Virus record (IMG/VR): IMGVR_UViG_3300021962_004831
Coordinates: 1 to 28,651 of that record
Source of the DNA: a virus
DNA: 28,651 nucleotides
Reading direction: 5' to 3' (one strand)
Below the pieces are notes generated by a model. It did not search any database. It had not been told where the DNA came from and worked only from the letters and a program-made list of their open reading frames with translations. Both the position numbers and the translations under genes were made by a program. This document shows, piece by piece, positions 1 through 6,563 of this stretch (position 1 is the first letter of the stretch; each line of letters begins with the position of its first letter).

Positions 1-16
1 ATCAAAGGTCGTATCA

Positions 17-916
17 ATGGCCAAATTAGCAATGGATATCCAAAACTTGGTCCCATCCAAAGATGATACTTATGTACCCTTTGGTTTTCACAAGGACCTT
101 AAGACTATTTTGCAGGGCGGTATGTTTTATCCCTTGTTTATTTCCGGATTGTCCGGTAACGGTAAGACTACAATGGTTGAGCAGGTTTGCGCTCAGCTCA
201 AGCGTGAGGCTATCCGTGTGAATATTAGTATTGAGACCGACGAGGACGATCTAATCGGTGGCAATACTCTGGTTGATGGTAATGTCGTCTATAGAGAAGG
301 ACCGGTCCTCACCGCCATGAAACGTGGCGCGGTCCTGATCCTTGATGAGGTAGATAGAGGCTCTAACAAGTTAATGTGTCTCCAGGCCATACTTGAGGGC
401 AAGCCCTACTTCAATAAGAAGACTGGCGAGACCGTCGCTCCTGCCAACGGGTTTACTATTGTCGCAACGGCTAATACAAAAGGTCGTGGCTCAGACGATG
501 GTAAATTCATCAGCGCTCAGCTGTTGGACGAGGCGTTCCTGGAGCGCTTTGCAATTACCGTTGAGCAGGAGTACCCTACAGCAGCCGTAGAGAAACGCAT
601 CATCCTTAACAAGATGGGCAAGGCTGGTTATACAGATGAGGACTTTGCGGTTCATCTGGTTACTTGGTCCGAGGTGATTCGTAAGACCTTTTTCGAGGGT
701 GCTATAGACGAGCTGGTCAGCACCCGTAGGCTTGAACACATTGTCAATGCGTATGGTGTGTTCAAGGACAAGATTAAGGCAATCACCTTGTGTACCAACC
801 GTTTTGACGCTGATACTAAGGCGGCATTTATTGACTTGTACACTAAGGTTGACCCTTCAAACCCTCAGGCTCCTGAGGTAGAGACAGGTACAATCGAAGA
901 CGAGGTAACTTACTAA
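17..916 (+). CDS. cobS: CobS/MoxR-like AAA+ ATPase
   Basis: A 299-residue AAA+ ATPase of the MoxR/CobS group. The Walker A motif GLSGNGKT lies at residues 44-51 and Walker B VLILDEVD at about 106-113. A sensor-1-like segment (IVATANTKG) and an arginine-bearing ERF segment follow. In bacteria CobS is a subunit of aerobic cobaltochelatase in B12 synthesis. T4-like marine phages often carry a CobS-like gene, but whether it inserts cobalt is unproven and a general MoxR-type remodelling role is possible. No CobT or CobN partner is visible here. The start ATG has an AAGG ribosome binding site about 8 nt upstream. The stop overlaps the start of the next gene (TAATG). Family assignment is firm; the cobalamin role is inference. 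Confidence 0.8.
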   Translation: MAKLAMDIQNLVPSKDDTYVPFGFHKDLKTILQGGMFYPLFISGLSGNGKTTMVEQVCAQLKREAIRVNISIETDEDDLIGGNTLVDGNVVYREGPVLTAMKRGAVLILDEVDRGSNKLMCLQAILEGKPYFNKKTGETVAPANGFTIVATANTKGRGSDDGKFISAQLLDEAFLERFAITVEQEYPTAAVEKRIILNKMGKAGYTDEDFAVHLVTWSEVIRKTFFEGAIDELVSTRRLEHIVNAYGVFKDKIKAITLCTNRFDADTKAAFIDLYTKVDPSNPQAPEVETGTIEDEVTY

Positions 917-1212
917 TGAGTGAAGCTAAGGTTTATAAGTTCCGTGAAGATGAATTGATTGAGGAGTTTAAGAAGTATATCGACTCCACATACAATGCAC
1001 ACTATGGCCAAGGAGGACTACAGTCCTCCGAAGTCATTATTGACCGAGGTCACGGTGAAGGTTTCTTCCATGGCAACATTGACAAGTACAATGGCCGTTA
1101 CGGTAAGAAAGGTGAAACACCTGCTGAATGGCGAAAGGACATTGTGAAAATCATTCATTATGGATTTTTAGCATTATATGAGCACGATAGGCGTTACAAG
1201 GATTATAAATAA
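916..1212 (+). CDS. DUF3310-like conserved phage protein
   Basis: A 98-residue soluble protein. Its central and C-terminal part (residues about 50-95: FFHGNIDKY, GRYGKKG, then DIVKIIHYG and an L-x-L-Y helix) resembles the short phage DUF3310 family, in which a GNxxKYxxR-type segment is followed by a lysine- and tyrosine-rich helix. The function of that family is not established. It starts at the TAATG overlap with the CobS-like gene, so the two are probably translationally coupled. A TATAAATA late motif overlaps its last codons and serves the next gene. Family resemblance is by eye only. Confidence 0.55.
   Translation: MSEAKVYKFREDELIEEFKKYIDSTYNAHYGQGGLQSSEVIIDRGHGEGFFHGNIDKYNGRYGKKGETPAEWRKDIVKIIHYGFLALYEHDRRYKDYK
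1204..1211 (+). promoter_or_regulatory. T4-type late promoter motif TATAAATA
   Basis: Exact TATAAATA octamer, the T4 late promoter core recognised by the gp55 sigma factor with gp45. It overlaps the end of the upstream gene and lies 33 nt before the next ATG, giving an expected start site near 1217 and a leader with a GGAG ribosome binding site. Position and exact match support a real late promoter. Confidence 0.6.
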
Positions 1213-1243
1213 GAAACAATACACCCTTATTTGGAGATAAGAA

Positions 1244-1552
1244 ATGGCATATAAAGTAAGATTTACACTAACTAAAGCGGCCGAAGATCAAGATGCTGCT
1301 GCTGCTTTAGCTTTAGATAATCCTTCTGATATAGGATTGGTTGATGGGTATTTAGCTGAGAATGGTGGGACAAAAGAAATTACAGATCACGGTGATGGAG
1401 TAACCTCTTCTGTAACTTACACCTTTGAGAATAGCGCAGCATGGCAGGCTTTCTACAATCAGGCCTTACCTGTTTGGAATAGAAACTCATTTACATCTAA
1501 GGCGAGCAACGCCGGCATAAGTGTAGATGTGGCAGTAGTTGAAAACACTTGA
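1244..1552 (+). CDS. Hypothetical small protein under late promoter
   Basis: A 102-residue protein of no recognised family. It is alanine-rich near residues 15-30, has no membrane segment or signal peptide, and has a beta-rich middle (SSVTYTFEN). A GGAG ribosome binding site sits about 10 nt before the ATG. The TATAAATA motif just upstream suggests late expression, so a small virion or assembly protein is conceivable, but nothing in the sequence proves it. The next transcription unit (gp45) begins directly after with its own early-type promoter, whose -35 overlaps the last codons of this gene. Confidence 0.7.
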   Translation: MAYKVRFTLTKAAEDQDAAAALALDNPSDIGLVDGYLAENGGTKEITDHGDGVTSSVTYTFENSAAWQAFYNQALPVWNRNSFTSKASNAGISVDVAVVENT

Positions 1553-1577
1553 CATTCAGTCCTGTTTGTATTATTAT
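1549..1577 (+). promoter_or_regulatory. Sigma70-type promoter of gp45
   Basis: The -35 TTGACA (1549-1554), a 17-bp spacer and the -10 TATTAT (1572-1577) lie 31 bp before the gp45 start codon. The -35 is a perfect consensus match. This would let host RNA polymerase express the clamp early. A TTATATTATATTA segment follows and recurs before gp44 and in part before gp43. Confidence 0.75.
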
Positions 1578-1607
1578 ATTATATTAACATAGTGAAGGAA
1601 CTATATT

Positions 1608-2267
1608 ATGAAACTAAGCAAGAATACTGTAGATGTTCTAAAGAACTTCTCGCAAATTAATCCTAACATCCTTGTCAAAGCAGGCCAAGAGATTCGCACA
1701 ATTAACTCAGGCAAGAGTGCCTTTGCTAAAGCGACTATCACTGAGTCCTTTGACAAGGAGTTTGCTATCTATGACCTCAATGAACTGCTCGCAGTATTGT
1801 CATTGGGTGATGAGCCCGAGGTCAGTCTTAATGATGACCACATGACAATTTCGGTTGAGAACTTTGGTGAGATTAATTTCTTTTACTCAAAGCCCGAGCT
1901 TGTCACAGCTCCCCCCGATAAAGACCTGCCATCATCTGAAGGTTTCTTTACTCATTCACTGACTAATGAAAGCCTACAGTTTTGGTTACGTACAGCAGCT
2001 ACTATTGCAGCTCCCCTTGTGAGCATTGTAGCAGACGGTACACAGGCTAAGGTTCGTATCACAGACCCTGAGTTGAGCAATGCTACTAAGTTTGAGGCAA
2101 AGATTGCTGACACTGACAAGAAGTTTGTAGCACATATTCCTACATCAAATATTAAATTGATGCCACAGGATTACAATGTAAACATTCCTTCCACAGGTGG
2201 GTTCGTACACTTCAAGGCAGGCAATGTTGAGTATTGGATTGCCCTTGACAAATCTTCGGAGTTTTAA
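1608..2267 (+). CDS. 45: DNA polymerase sliding clamp (gp45)
   Basis: A 219-residue T4 gp45-type sliding clamp. The N-terminus (MKLSKNTVDVLKNFSQIN) and the AIYDLNELLAVLSL segment closely follow T4 gp45, and the length is close to the roughly 228 residues of the T4 protein. It forms a trimeric ring that tethers gp43 polymerase to DNA. In T4 it also activates late transcription through gp55 and gp33. It has its own sigma70-like promoter and a GAAGGA ribosome binding site. It heads the conserved block gp45-gp44-gp62-regA, here interrupted by three accessory genes between gp45 and gp44 and one between gp44 and gp62. Confidence 0.95.
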   Translation: MKLSKNTVDVLKNFSQINPNILVKAGQEIRTINSGKSAFAKATITESFDKEFAIYDLNELLAVLSLGDEPEVSLNDDHMTISVENFGEINFFYSKPELVTAPPDKDLPSSEGFFTHSLTNESLQFWLRTAATIAAPLVSIVADGTQAKVRITDPELSNATKFEAKIADTDKKFVAHIPTSNIKLMPQDYNVNIPSTGGFVHFKAGNVEYWIALDKSSEF

Positions 2268-2269
2268 TT

Positions 2270-2443
2270 ATGGATAGCAAATTATCCTTCACCCTGCGTG
2301 AAGTAGCAAACGGTTGGTTACTTGAAATTAACGGCACTGACTATGCAGAATACATTTTCAAAACTACGGGTCCTGCATTGGGTATGATCCGTAAAGTGTT
2401 GAAGGACGAGGTCAATCCATTTGAGGAATCAGACGACAATTGA
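2270..2443 (+). CDS. Hypothetical 57-residue protein after gp45
   Basis: A short open frame starting at ATG 2270, two bases after the gp45 stop. It encodes 57 residues (starts MDSKLSFTLREV, ends FEESDDN). Its codon choice and base composition match gp45, with both C and G at third positions, unlike the AT-rich gene that follows. No ribosome binding site is obvious apart from coupling to the gp45 stop. The translated frame looks protein-like, with alternating hydrophobic residues (GWLLEINGTDYAEYIF) and an acidic tail. No family recognised. A similar small acidic protein directly behind the clamp gene is plausible in this phage group. Confidence 0.65.
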   Translation: MDSKLSFTLREVANGWLLEINGTDYAEYIFKTTGPALGMIRKVLKDEVNPFEESDDN

Positions 2444-3083
2444 TAAAGATGGCGATACGATTGTTATCGCCATTGATATTTTTTCCAATGTATCAAAAGG
2501 AAAAAAAGTTCCTAATATTTTAAGTCAAAAAGTTATAGATCTTTGTAATCATCCTCAAGTAGTAGCTGCTCTAATTGCAATATATGATTCTCCATTGTTT
2601 TGTGAAGACGAATATTGGAAAAAAAGATATACAGACACTTTCAATCAAAGCAATGAATACAAAATAGACCCCGATTTTAATTGGGCTCCTTGTCCGAATA
2701 TATTATCTTGGCGCTCTACAAAAAATGTATTTCCTGGATATACGATTGGTGATTTAAAAAAAATACTAAAAGAATTTCCCAATACGAAAAATATTTTGAT
2801 AGCAGGTGAGGCTTGGGAAATGTGTATTAGAAATAGACCTTTAGGACTATTGAAACTTATACCTTTCTTAAAAGACACTGATATAAATATCATATGCGAC
2901 TTTGATATAATAAATACTATGGAAAAAAGCAATAAGACTGGAAATTGGTTTCCTGAAAATGAGACTCATGTTTGGGAACAAGTAGCCGGTAGACTATATC
3001 ATCTACCTAAAAAACATTATGATAGATATCTTGACAAATATGTCTATATGTATTATGATAAATATCCATGGGAGAAAAAATGA
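2421..3083 (+). CDS. Isochorismatase-like cysteine hydrolase (probable)
   Basis: About 220 residues, much more AT-rich than gp45. Hallmarks of the cysteine hydrolase fold are visible in order: an N-terminal hydrophobic strand ending in Asp (IVIAID, D19), a lysine in the STKNVFPGYT segment (K101) followed by a helix, and then the strand and turn ILIAGEAWEMC with Cys135. These correspond to the Asp-Lys-Cys triad of isochorismatase/nicotinamidase relatives. The substrate is unknown; amide hydrolysis or NAD salvage would be a guess. The start is uncertain: no in-frame ATG lies near the N-terminus, and TTG 2421, inside the previous gene, is the best candidate. The stop overlaps the next start (ATGA). 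Confidence 0.5.
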   Translation: MRNQTTIDKDGDTIVIAIDIFSNVSKGKKVPNILSQKVIDLCNHPQVVAALIAIYDSPLFCEDEYWKKRYTDTFNQSNEYKIDPDFNWAPCPNILSWRSTKNVFPGYTIGDLKKILKEFPNTKNILIAGEAWEMCIRNRPLGLLKLIPFLKDTDINIICDFDIINTMEKSNKTGNWFPENETHVWEQVAGRLYHLPKKHYDRYLDKYVYMYYDKYPWEKK

Positions 3084-3193
3084 CAAATAGAGAAGAAGAA
3101 GTACAGGTCAAAGAAGAACAGACTGAAGAAGGCAAACATATTGAATTGAATGTCACAGACGAGACAGCAGTAAAAGAAAAACTTGGCGGTTAA
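3080..3193 (+). CDS. Hypothetical 37-residue acidic peptide
   Basis: An open frame of 37 codons beginning at the ATGA overlap with the stop of the upstream hydrolase-like gene. A GGAG ribosome binding site (3070-3073, GGGAGAAAAA context) lies about 7 nt before the ATG. The product is highly charged (about one third Glu/Asp, plus Lys) and has no hydrophobic core, so it is likely disordered or helical. No family recognised. Good translation signals argue that it is made, but at this length it could also be a coupling device. Confidence 0.5.
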   Translation: MTNREEEVQVKEEQTEEGKHIELNVTDETAVKEKLGG

Positions 3194-3209
3194 ATTTATA
3201 TTATATTAT
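3183..3209 (+). promoter_or_regulatory. Weak candidate promoter before gp44
   Basis: A -35-like TTGGCG (3183-3188) and a -10-like TATTAT (3204-3209) are separated by only 15 bp, shorter than optimal. The AT box TTATATTATATTA (3196-3208) is identical to the one before gp45. A promoter here would fit the unit start at gp44 but is poorly supported. Confidence 0.3.
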
Positions 3210-3219
3210 GGAGTTGTGA

Positions 3220-4152
3220 ATGGAACATTTCCTCTGGGTAGAAAAATACAGGCCCAAGACAATTGAAGAATGTATCCTGCCCGAATCAATCAAACGCACG
3301 TTCAAGGAATTTCTCCTCAAGGGTGAAGTTCCTAACCTGCTTTTGTGCGGTACAGCAGGTACAGGTAAAACTACAGTAGCACGAGCCCTGTGTGAAGAAC
3401 TTGGTAGCGATTACATTGTTATCAATGGTTCGGACGAGGGTCGTCAAATTGATACCTTGCGAACTAAGATAAAACAGTTTGCAAGCGGTATGTCCTTTCT
3501 CGGCAAGCCTAAGGTTGTAATCATAGATGAGGCTGACTATCTAAACAGGGAGTCGGTACAACCTGCTCTCAGGGCTTTCATTGAGACCTTCTCTGATAAT
3601 TGTCGCTTCATATTCACTTGTAACTACAAACAAAAAATCATTACTCCTCTACACAGCAGGACTACGGTGATTGACTTTGGTTCACAAAAGGCAGACAAGG
3701 CTAAACTTGCCTCGGCGTTTATGAAACGTATGCAAGAGATTCTCAAGGCAGAGGGTGTTGAATATGTAGACAAGGTACTGGCCGAACTGTTGATGAAACA
3801 CTATCCTGACTACAGGCGAGTGATAAACGAACTACAACGCTACAGTAGCTCCGGTGTCATTGACGAAGGTATCCTCAGCAATATAGGTGAGATAAATACA
3901 AAGGAACTTATCTCAGCAATGAAGGAGAAGGACTGGAAGAAGATGCGTCAGTGGGTTGCTAACAATGTTGAGTCAGACCCTCAAGGTATTTTCAGATACA
4001 TCTATGACAGTTTGATTCCTGAGGTCACTACTGTTCCTCAGATGGTTGTACTCATTGCTGACTATCAATACAAGGCGGCTTTTGTTGCAGATCAGGAAAT
4101 CAATCTGACTGCTTGTCTAACCGAACTTATGGCGAGTATGAAATTTAAATGA
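3220..4152 (+). CDS. 44: Clamp loader ATPase subunit (gp44)
   Basis: A 310-residue AAA+ ATPase of the RFC-small/T4 gp44 type. The N-terminus has the clamp-loader WVEKYRPKTIEE motif. Walker A GTAGTGKT is at residues 44-51 and Walker B VVIIDEAD at about 104-111. A sensor-1-like FTCNY and an HSRTT segment (position of the SRC motif) follow. With gp62 it opens and loads the gp45 clamp at primer ends. A GGAG ribosome binding site sits just before the ATG. The stop overlaps the start of the inserted hydrolase-like gene (ATGA-type, 4 nt). Confidence 0.95.
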   Translation: MEHFLWVEKYRPKTIEECILPESIKRTFKEFLLKGEVPNLLLCGTAGTGKTTVARALCEELGSDYIVINGSDEGRQIDTLRTKIKQFASGMSFLGKPKVVIIDEADYLNRESVQPALRAFIETFSDNCRFIFTCNYKQKIITPLHSRTTVIDFGSQKADKAKLASAFMKRMQEILKAEGVEYVDKVLAELLMKHYPDYRRVINELQRYSSSGVIDEGILSNIGEINTKELISAMKEKDWKKMRQWVANNVESDPQGIFRYIYDSLIPEVTTVPQMVVLIADYQYKAAFVADQEINLTACLTELMASMKFK

Positions 4153-4865
4153 ACATAATCCACGATGATGATACAGTCAGAATTTTTTATGAGAAAGGTG
4201 AAGGTAACAATACTCTTGTTATGTTTTCGGGTATTGACTTTGACATATTTGGCTTCAATAATCTTAACAGAAATGCTCTTGACCGACCTGAGTTTGTAAA
4301 AGTTACTGCAGGAATGGGAGATAGGTTTTGGGTTATTGACAAACAAAGAACTTGGGGCGCCCACATTGATTGGGAGTGGGTATCTAATTTTCTGAGCCCT
4401 TACTTTGATGGAAAAAATGTAGCAGCTTTAGGAAACTGTATGGGGGGAACAAACGCTATTAAGTTTGCTTACCATGCTGATGTACATCGAGTGATAGCAT
4501 TTACACCCCACTGGAGTGTTGATCCTAATGAAGTTACTCACCAGTTTGACCGAAGGACTCAACCTTTACGAGATAGGGTATTAGCTTCTGGTTGGAAAAC
4601 CTTAGAAGGTATGTTCAGGCCGATGACAACATATATTCATCTTTGGACACCGGATGAAATTGATGTACCCCACATGATAAAGTTTCCTACTTTACCTAAC
4701 ATAAAAAGAATATTCTTCCCTACTTCAAATCATAGTGTAGCAAGAATGTTAAAAAATAATGGTGTGTTAAATGAGCTGTTAGGATTATGTATTGTTGCTG
4801 ATGATGTCCACACTGAAGTATCAAAAGTTTTAGATGGTGCAGGTATTCCACATGAGTTATTTTAA
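4149..4865 (+). CDS. Alpha/beta-hydrolase-like protein with Cys at the nucleophile elbow
   Basis: A 238-residue protein with alpha/beta-hydrolase features. A hydrophobic strand (NTLVMFSGID) comes early. Then VAALGNCMGGTNAIKFA at about 91-107 has the shape of a nucleophile elbow (G-x-Nuc-x-G), with Cys97 where lipases have Ser. A late SNHSV segment (His195) could supply the catalytic His, and Asp169 is a candidate acid. Dienelactone hydrolases show that Cys can be the nucleophile in this fold. Substrate unknown. It is inserted between the two clamp-loader genes with 4-nt and 14-nt overlaps and is more AT-rich than gp44, suggesting later acquisition. The fold is inferred from motifs only. Confidence 0.5.
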   Translation: MNIIHDDDTVRIFYEKGEGNNTLVMFSGIDFDIFGFNNLNRNALDRPEFVKVTAGMGDRFWVIDKQRTWGAHIDWEWVSNFLSPYFDGKNVAALGNCMGGTNAIKFAYHADVHRVIAFTPHWSVDPNEVTHQFDRRTQPLRDRVLASGWKTLEGMFRPMTTYIHLWTPDEIDVPHMIKFPTLPNIKRIFFPTSNHSVARMLKNNGVLNELLGLCIVADDVHTEVSKVLDGAGIPHELF

Positions 4866-5304
4866 AGAGTTTGGTCCTCCCGTTGAAGAGGTGGACGAAA
4901 AAGAATATGTTGAGAAGATTAAAAAGCTAAGTCCCTTTGACTATCTAAACACTATTACATACAGCAAACAGGACATAATGACAGAGGACAATGAGTCACA
5001 ATACCCTGCCTTTATTATAAACAGAGGACTGGGGTTTGGTGCTGATACTGTCATAGCAGCTAACGAAATGAACAGCAGAACACATATTGATTACAGGATG
5101 CAGTATGATTTTCTACGCCACGTTATTCGTAAGTCAAAAAGATATAACAAATGGATCAAAGCAGAGGAGAGCAATCTTGAGGCAGTGAAAGAATACTTTG
5201 GCTATAGTTATAACAAAGCTAAGGAAGCACTGACACTTCTTTCTGATAAAGAAATTGCTGAGATCAAGGGTTGGTTAGCGACCGCTAAAGGCGGCAAATT
5301 ATAA
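4852..5304 (+). CDS. 62: Clamp loader small subunit (gp62)
   Basis: 150 residues when started at ATG 4852 (MSYFKEF), which is preferred over an upstream in-frame start because it matches the usual short gp62 N-terminus. The diagnostic segment is RKSKRYNKWIKAEE at about residues 84-97, equivalent to the KRYGKWAK region of T4 gp62. A C-terminal helical region follows. The protein is the non-ATPase partner of gp44 in the clamp loader complex. It overlaps the hydrolase-like gene by 14 nt. A late promoter motif overlaps its stop codon and leads into regA. Confidence 0.88.
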   Translation: MSYFKEFGPPVEEVDEKEYVEKIKKLSPFDYLNTITYSKQDIMTEDNESQYPAFIINRGLGFGADTVIAANEMNSRTHIDYRMQYDFLRHVIRKSKRYNKWIKAEESNLEAVKEYFGYSYNKAKEALTLLSDKEIAEIKGWLATAKGGKL

Positions 5305-5307
5305 ATA
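5300..5307 (+). promoter_or_regulatory. T4-type late promoter motif before regA
   Basis: Exact TATAAATA overlapping the gp62 stop codon. The expected start site is near 5313, giving a leader of about 39 nt before the regA ATG at 5352. It could provide late expression of regA and the desaturase, or be a chance match in AT-rich sequence. Confidence 0.45.
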
Positions 5308-5351
5308 CCTATGTTGCTATGAATAATAATTAATAACAAAAGGTGTTTGAA

Positions 5352-5774
5352 ATGATTGAACGAGATAATTTCTTTAGCATTGATTATCCCGGGTACCAAC
5401 CATTAGAAATTTTGTTAGAAGATCCTGAAAACTTTTTAAAAATCAAGGAAACTCTTTCACGTATTGGTGTGGCCTCTAAAAAGGACAATACATTGTATCA
5501 GTCCTGTCACATTCTTCACAAGCAAGGCAGATACTTCATTACTCATTTTAAGGAGTTATTTGCTTTAGACGGTAAGGATGCTGACTTTATGGATAACGAT
5601 TTAGAAAGAAGAAATACAATTGCAAAGCTATTACAGGATTGGGGACTATTAAAGATCGTTACTACTTTAGGTGAAGATGCATATAGTCCTTTGAGTCAAA
5701 TAAAAATTATATCATACAAAGAAAAAAGTGAGTGGAACCTTGTCCCAAAATATAATATCGGGAAGAAGCGCTAA
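5352..5774 (+). CDS. regA: RegA translational repressor
   Basis: 140 residues from ATG 5352, chosen because AAAAGG lies 8 nt upstream; a GTG nine bases earlier is less likely. The core matches T4 RegA clearly: DPENFLKIKETLSRIG, LYQSCHILHKQGRY, ITHFKELF and the C-terminal EWNLVPKYNIG. RegA binds ribosome binding sites of early mRNAs, including its own in T4, and blocks translation initiation. The protein carries about 17 extra N-terminal residues relative to T4 RegA. It sits directly behind gp62 as in T4, and its 3' end overlaps the desaturase frame by 47 nt. Confidence 0.95.
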   Translation: MIERDNFFSIDYPGYQPLEILLEDPENFLKIKETLSRIGVASKKDNTLYQSCHILHKQGRYFITHFKELFALDGKDADFMDNDLERRNTIAKLLQDWGLLKIVTTLGEDAYSPLSQIKIISYKEKSEWNLVPKYNIGKKR

Positions 5775-6456
5775 TTTACAAACTAAGATACAGTTATTAT
5801 TTTTAATTGTATCTTGTTTCTTTTTATATAATTGGCCTTACAAAACAATAGTTTTGTTTTCTATTTTCTTTATTGTGTCTGGGTTTTTAGTATCTGGATT
5901 CTTACATAGATACTGTACACATAGGTCTTGGGATTGTCCAAGATGGTTAGAATGGTTTTTTGTATTGCTGACTTGTGCAGCAATGAGTGGACTGTGTATT
6001 ACGTGGGTTGCTTTACATAAAGATCATCACAGGTACACAGACAAAGAAGGTGACCCACACGGACACTATGCCGGTGCGTGGAATAACTTTGCGATATTTT
6101 CATACAATCCAACGAAAGGTTCAGCATCAAAATGGATGCTGAGAGATCCTTTGTACAGGATGCAAATGAAATATTATTGGGTATTAGTTATACTCACCGC
6201 CATGGTATGGATAAGTATTTTCGGATTGTTTAGTTGGATCCTGTTTACTACTACAGTTTTTGTGTGGCAAGTAAGCATAAACATGATAGGTCATAGTAGG
6301 GTTTATAAATCCGTAAACAGAAATCATTTTCTCGCTGCCTTATGGGGTGGGGAACTGTATCACAATGACCATCATAAAAATCCAATGAAAACTCGATTAG
6401 GAATGATTGACTTCCCATATTTTTTTATGATAAAATGGTTTGACAAGTATAAATAA
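5728..6456 (+). CDS. Membrane fatty acid desaturase
   Basis: About 242 residues with the three histidine boxes of acyl-CoA/acyl-lipid desaturases: HRYCTH (60-65), HKDHH (97-101) and HNDHH (212-216), plus a conserved NxxGH near 185-189. Four hydrophobic membrane segments lie at about 22-36, 39-58, 76-95 and 150-180. The enzyme would use a di-iron centre to introduce a double bond into fatty acyl chains in the host membrane. The start is uncertain: GTG 5728 lies inside regA, and the GGAAGAAG at 5760 suggests a later non-ATG start may be used. Its AT-rich composition suggests an acquired accessory gene. A late promoter motif overlaps its stop. Confidence 0.85.
   Translation: MSGTLSQNIISGRSANLQTKIQLLFLIVSCFFLYNWPYKTIVLFSIFFIVSGFLVSGFLHRYCTHRSWDCPRWLEWFFVLLTCAAMSGLCITWVALHKDHHRYTDKEGDPHGHYAGAWNNFAIFSYNPTKGSASKWMLRDPLYRMQMKYYWVLVILTAMVWISIFGLFSWILFTTTVFVWQVSINMIGHSRVYKSVNRNHFLAALWGGELYHNDHHKNPMKTRLGMIDFPYFFMIKWFDKYK
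6448..6455 (+). promoter_or_regulatory. T4-type late promoter of hsp20
   Basis: Exact TATAAATA overlapping the desaturase stop codon. T4 late promoters start about 13 nt after the first T, which puts the transcript start near 6461, exactly where a GC-rich hairpin begins. The resulting leader of about 100 nt before hsp20 is unusually long for this compact genome. Confidence 0.6.
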
Positions 6457-6459
6457 AAG

Positions 6460-6556
6460 GCCCCCGTAAGGTGAAGTACATTATATATGATACCGAGCGG
6501 GAGGCACCACTACGCCGATAGGGTAGTGTAACATTAAAACTCGCTTAATAAAGGAG
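6460..6556 (+). ncRNA. Candidate ROSE-like RNA thermometer in the hsp20 leader
   Basis: Three successive hairpins can be drawn by hand. Hairpin 1 pairs 6460-6466 with 6498-6505, leaving A6502 bulged. Hairpin 2 pairs CACTAC (6508-6513) with GTAGTG (6523-6528). Hairpin 3 pairs CTC-G-CTT (6540-6546) with the ribosome binding site AAGGAG (6551-6556), with an AATA loop and one bulged G (6543). The TCGCT at 6541-6545 fits the U(U/C)GCU anti-Shine-Dalgarno motif of ROSE thermometers, which control small heat-shock genes in proteobacteria. The ATG lies 7 nt after the ribosome binding site. The pairing is seen in the sequence; thermosensing is inference. Confidence 0.6.
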
Positions 6557-6563
6557 CACAATT

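Noticed and set aside
4834-4851. Upstream start for gp62
   Set aside because: It adds six residues not typical of gp62 and lies deeper inside the hydrolase-like gene; ATG 4852 fits better.
6440-6445. TTGACA just before the hsp20 late promoter
   Set aside because: No -10 hexamer lies 15-19 bp downstream, and the late motif already explains a start here.
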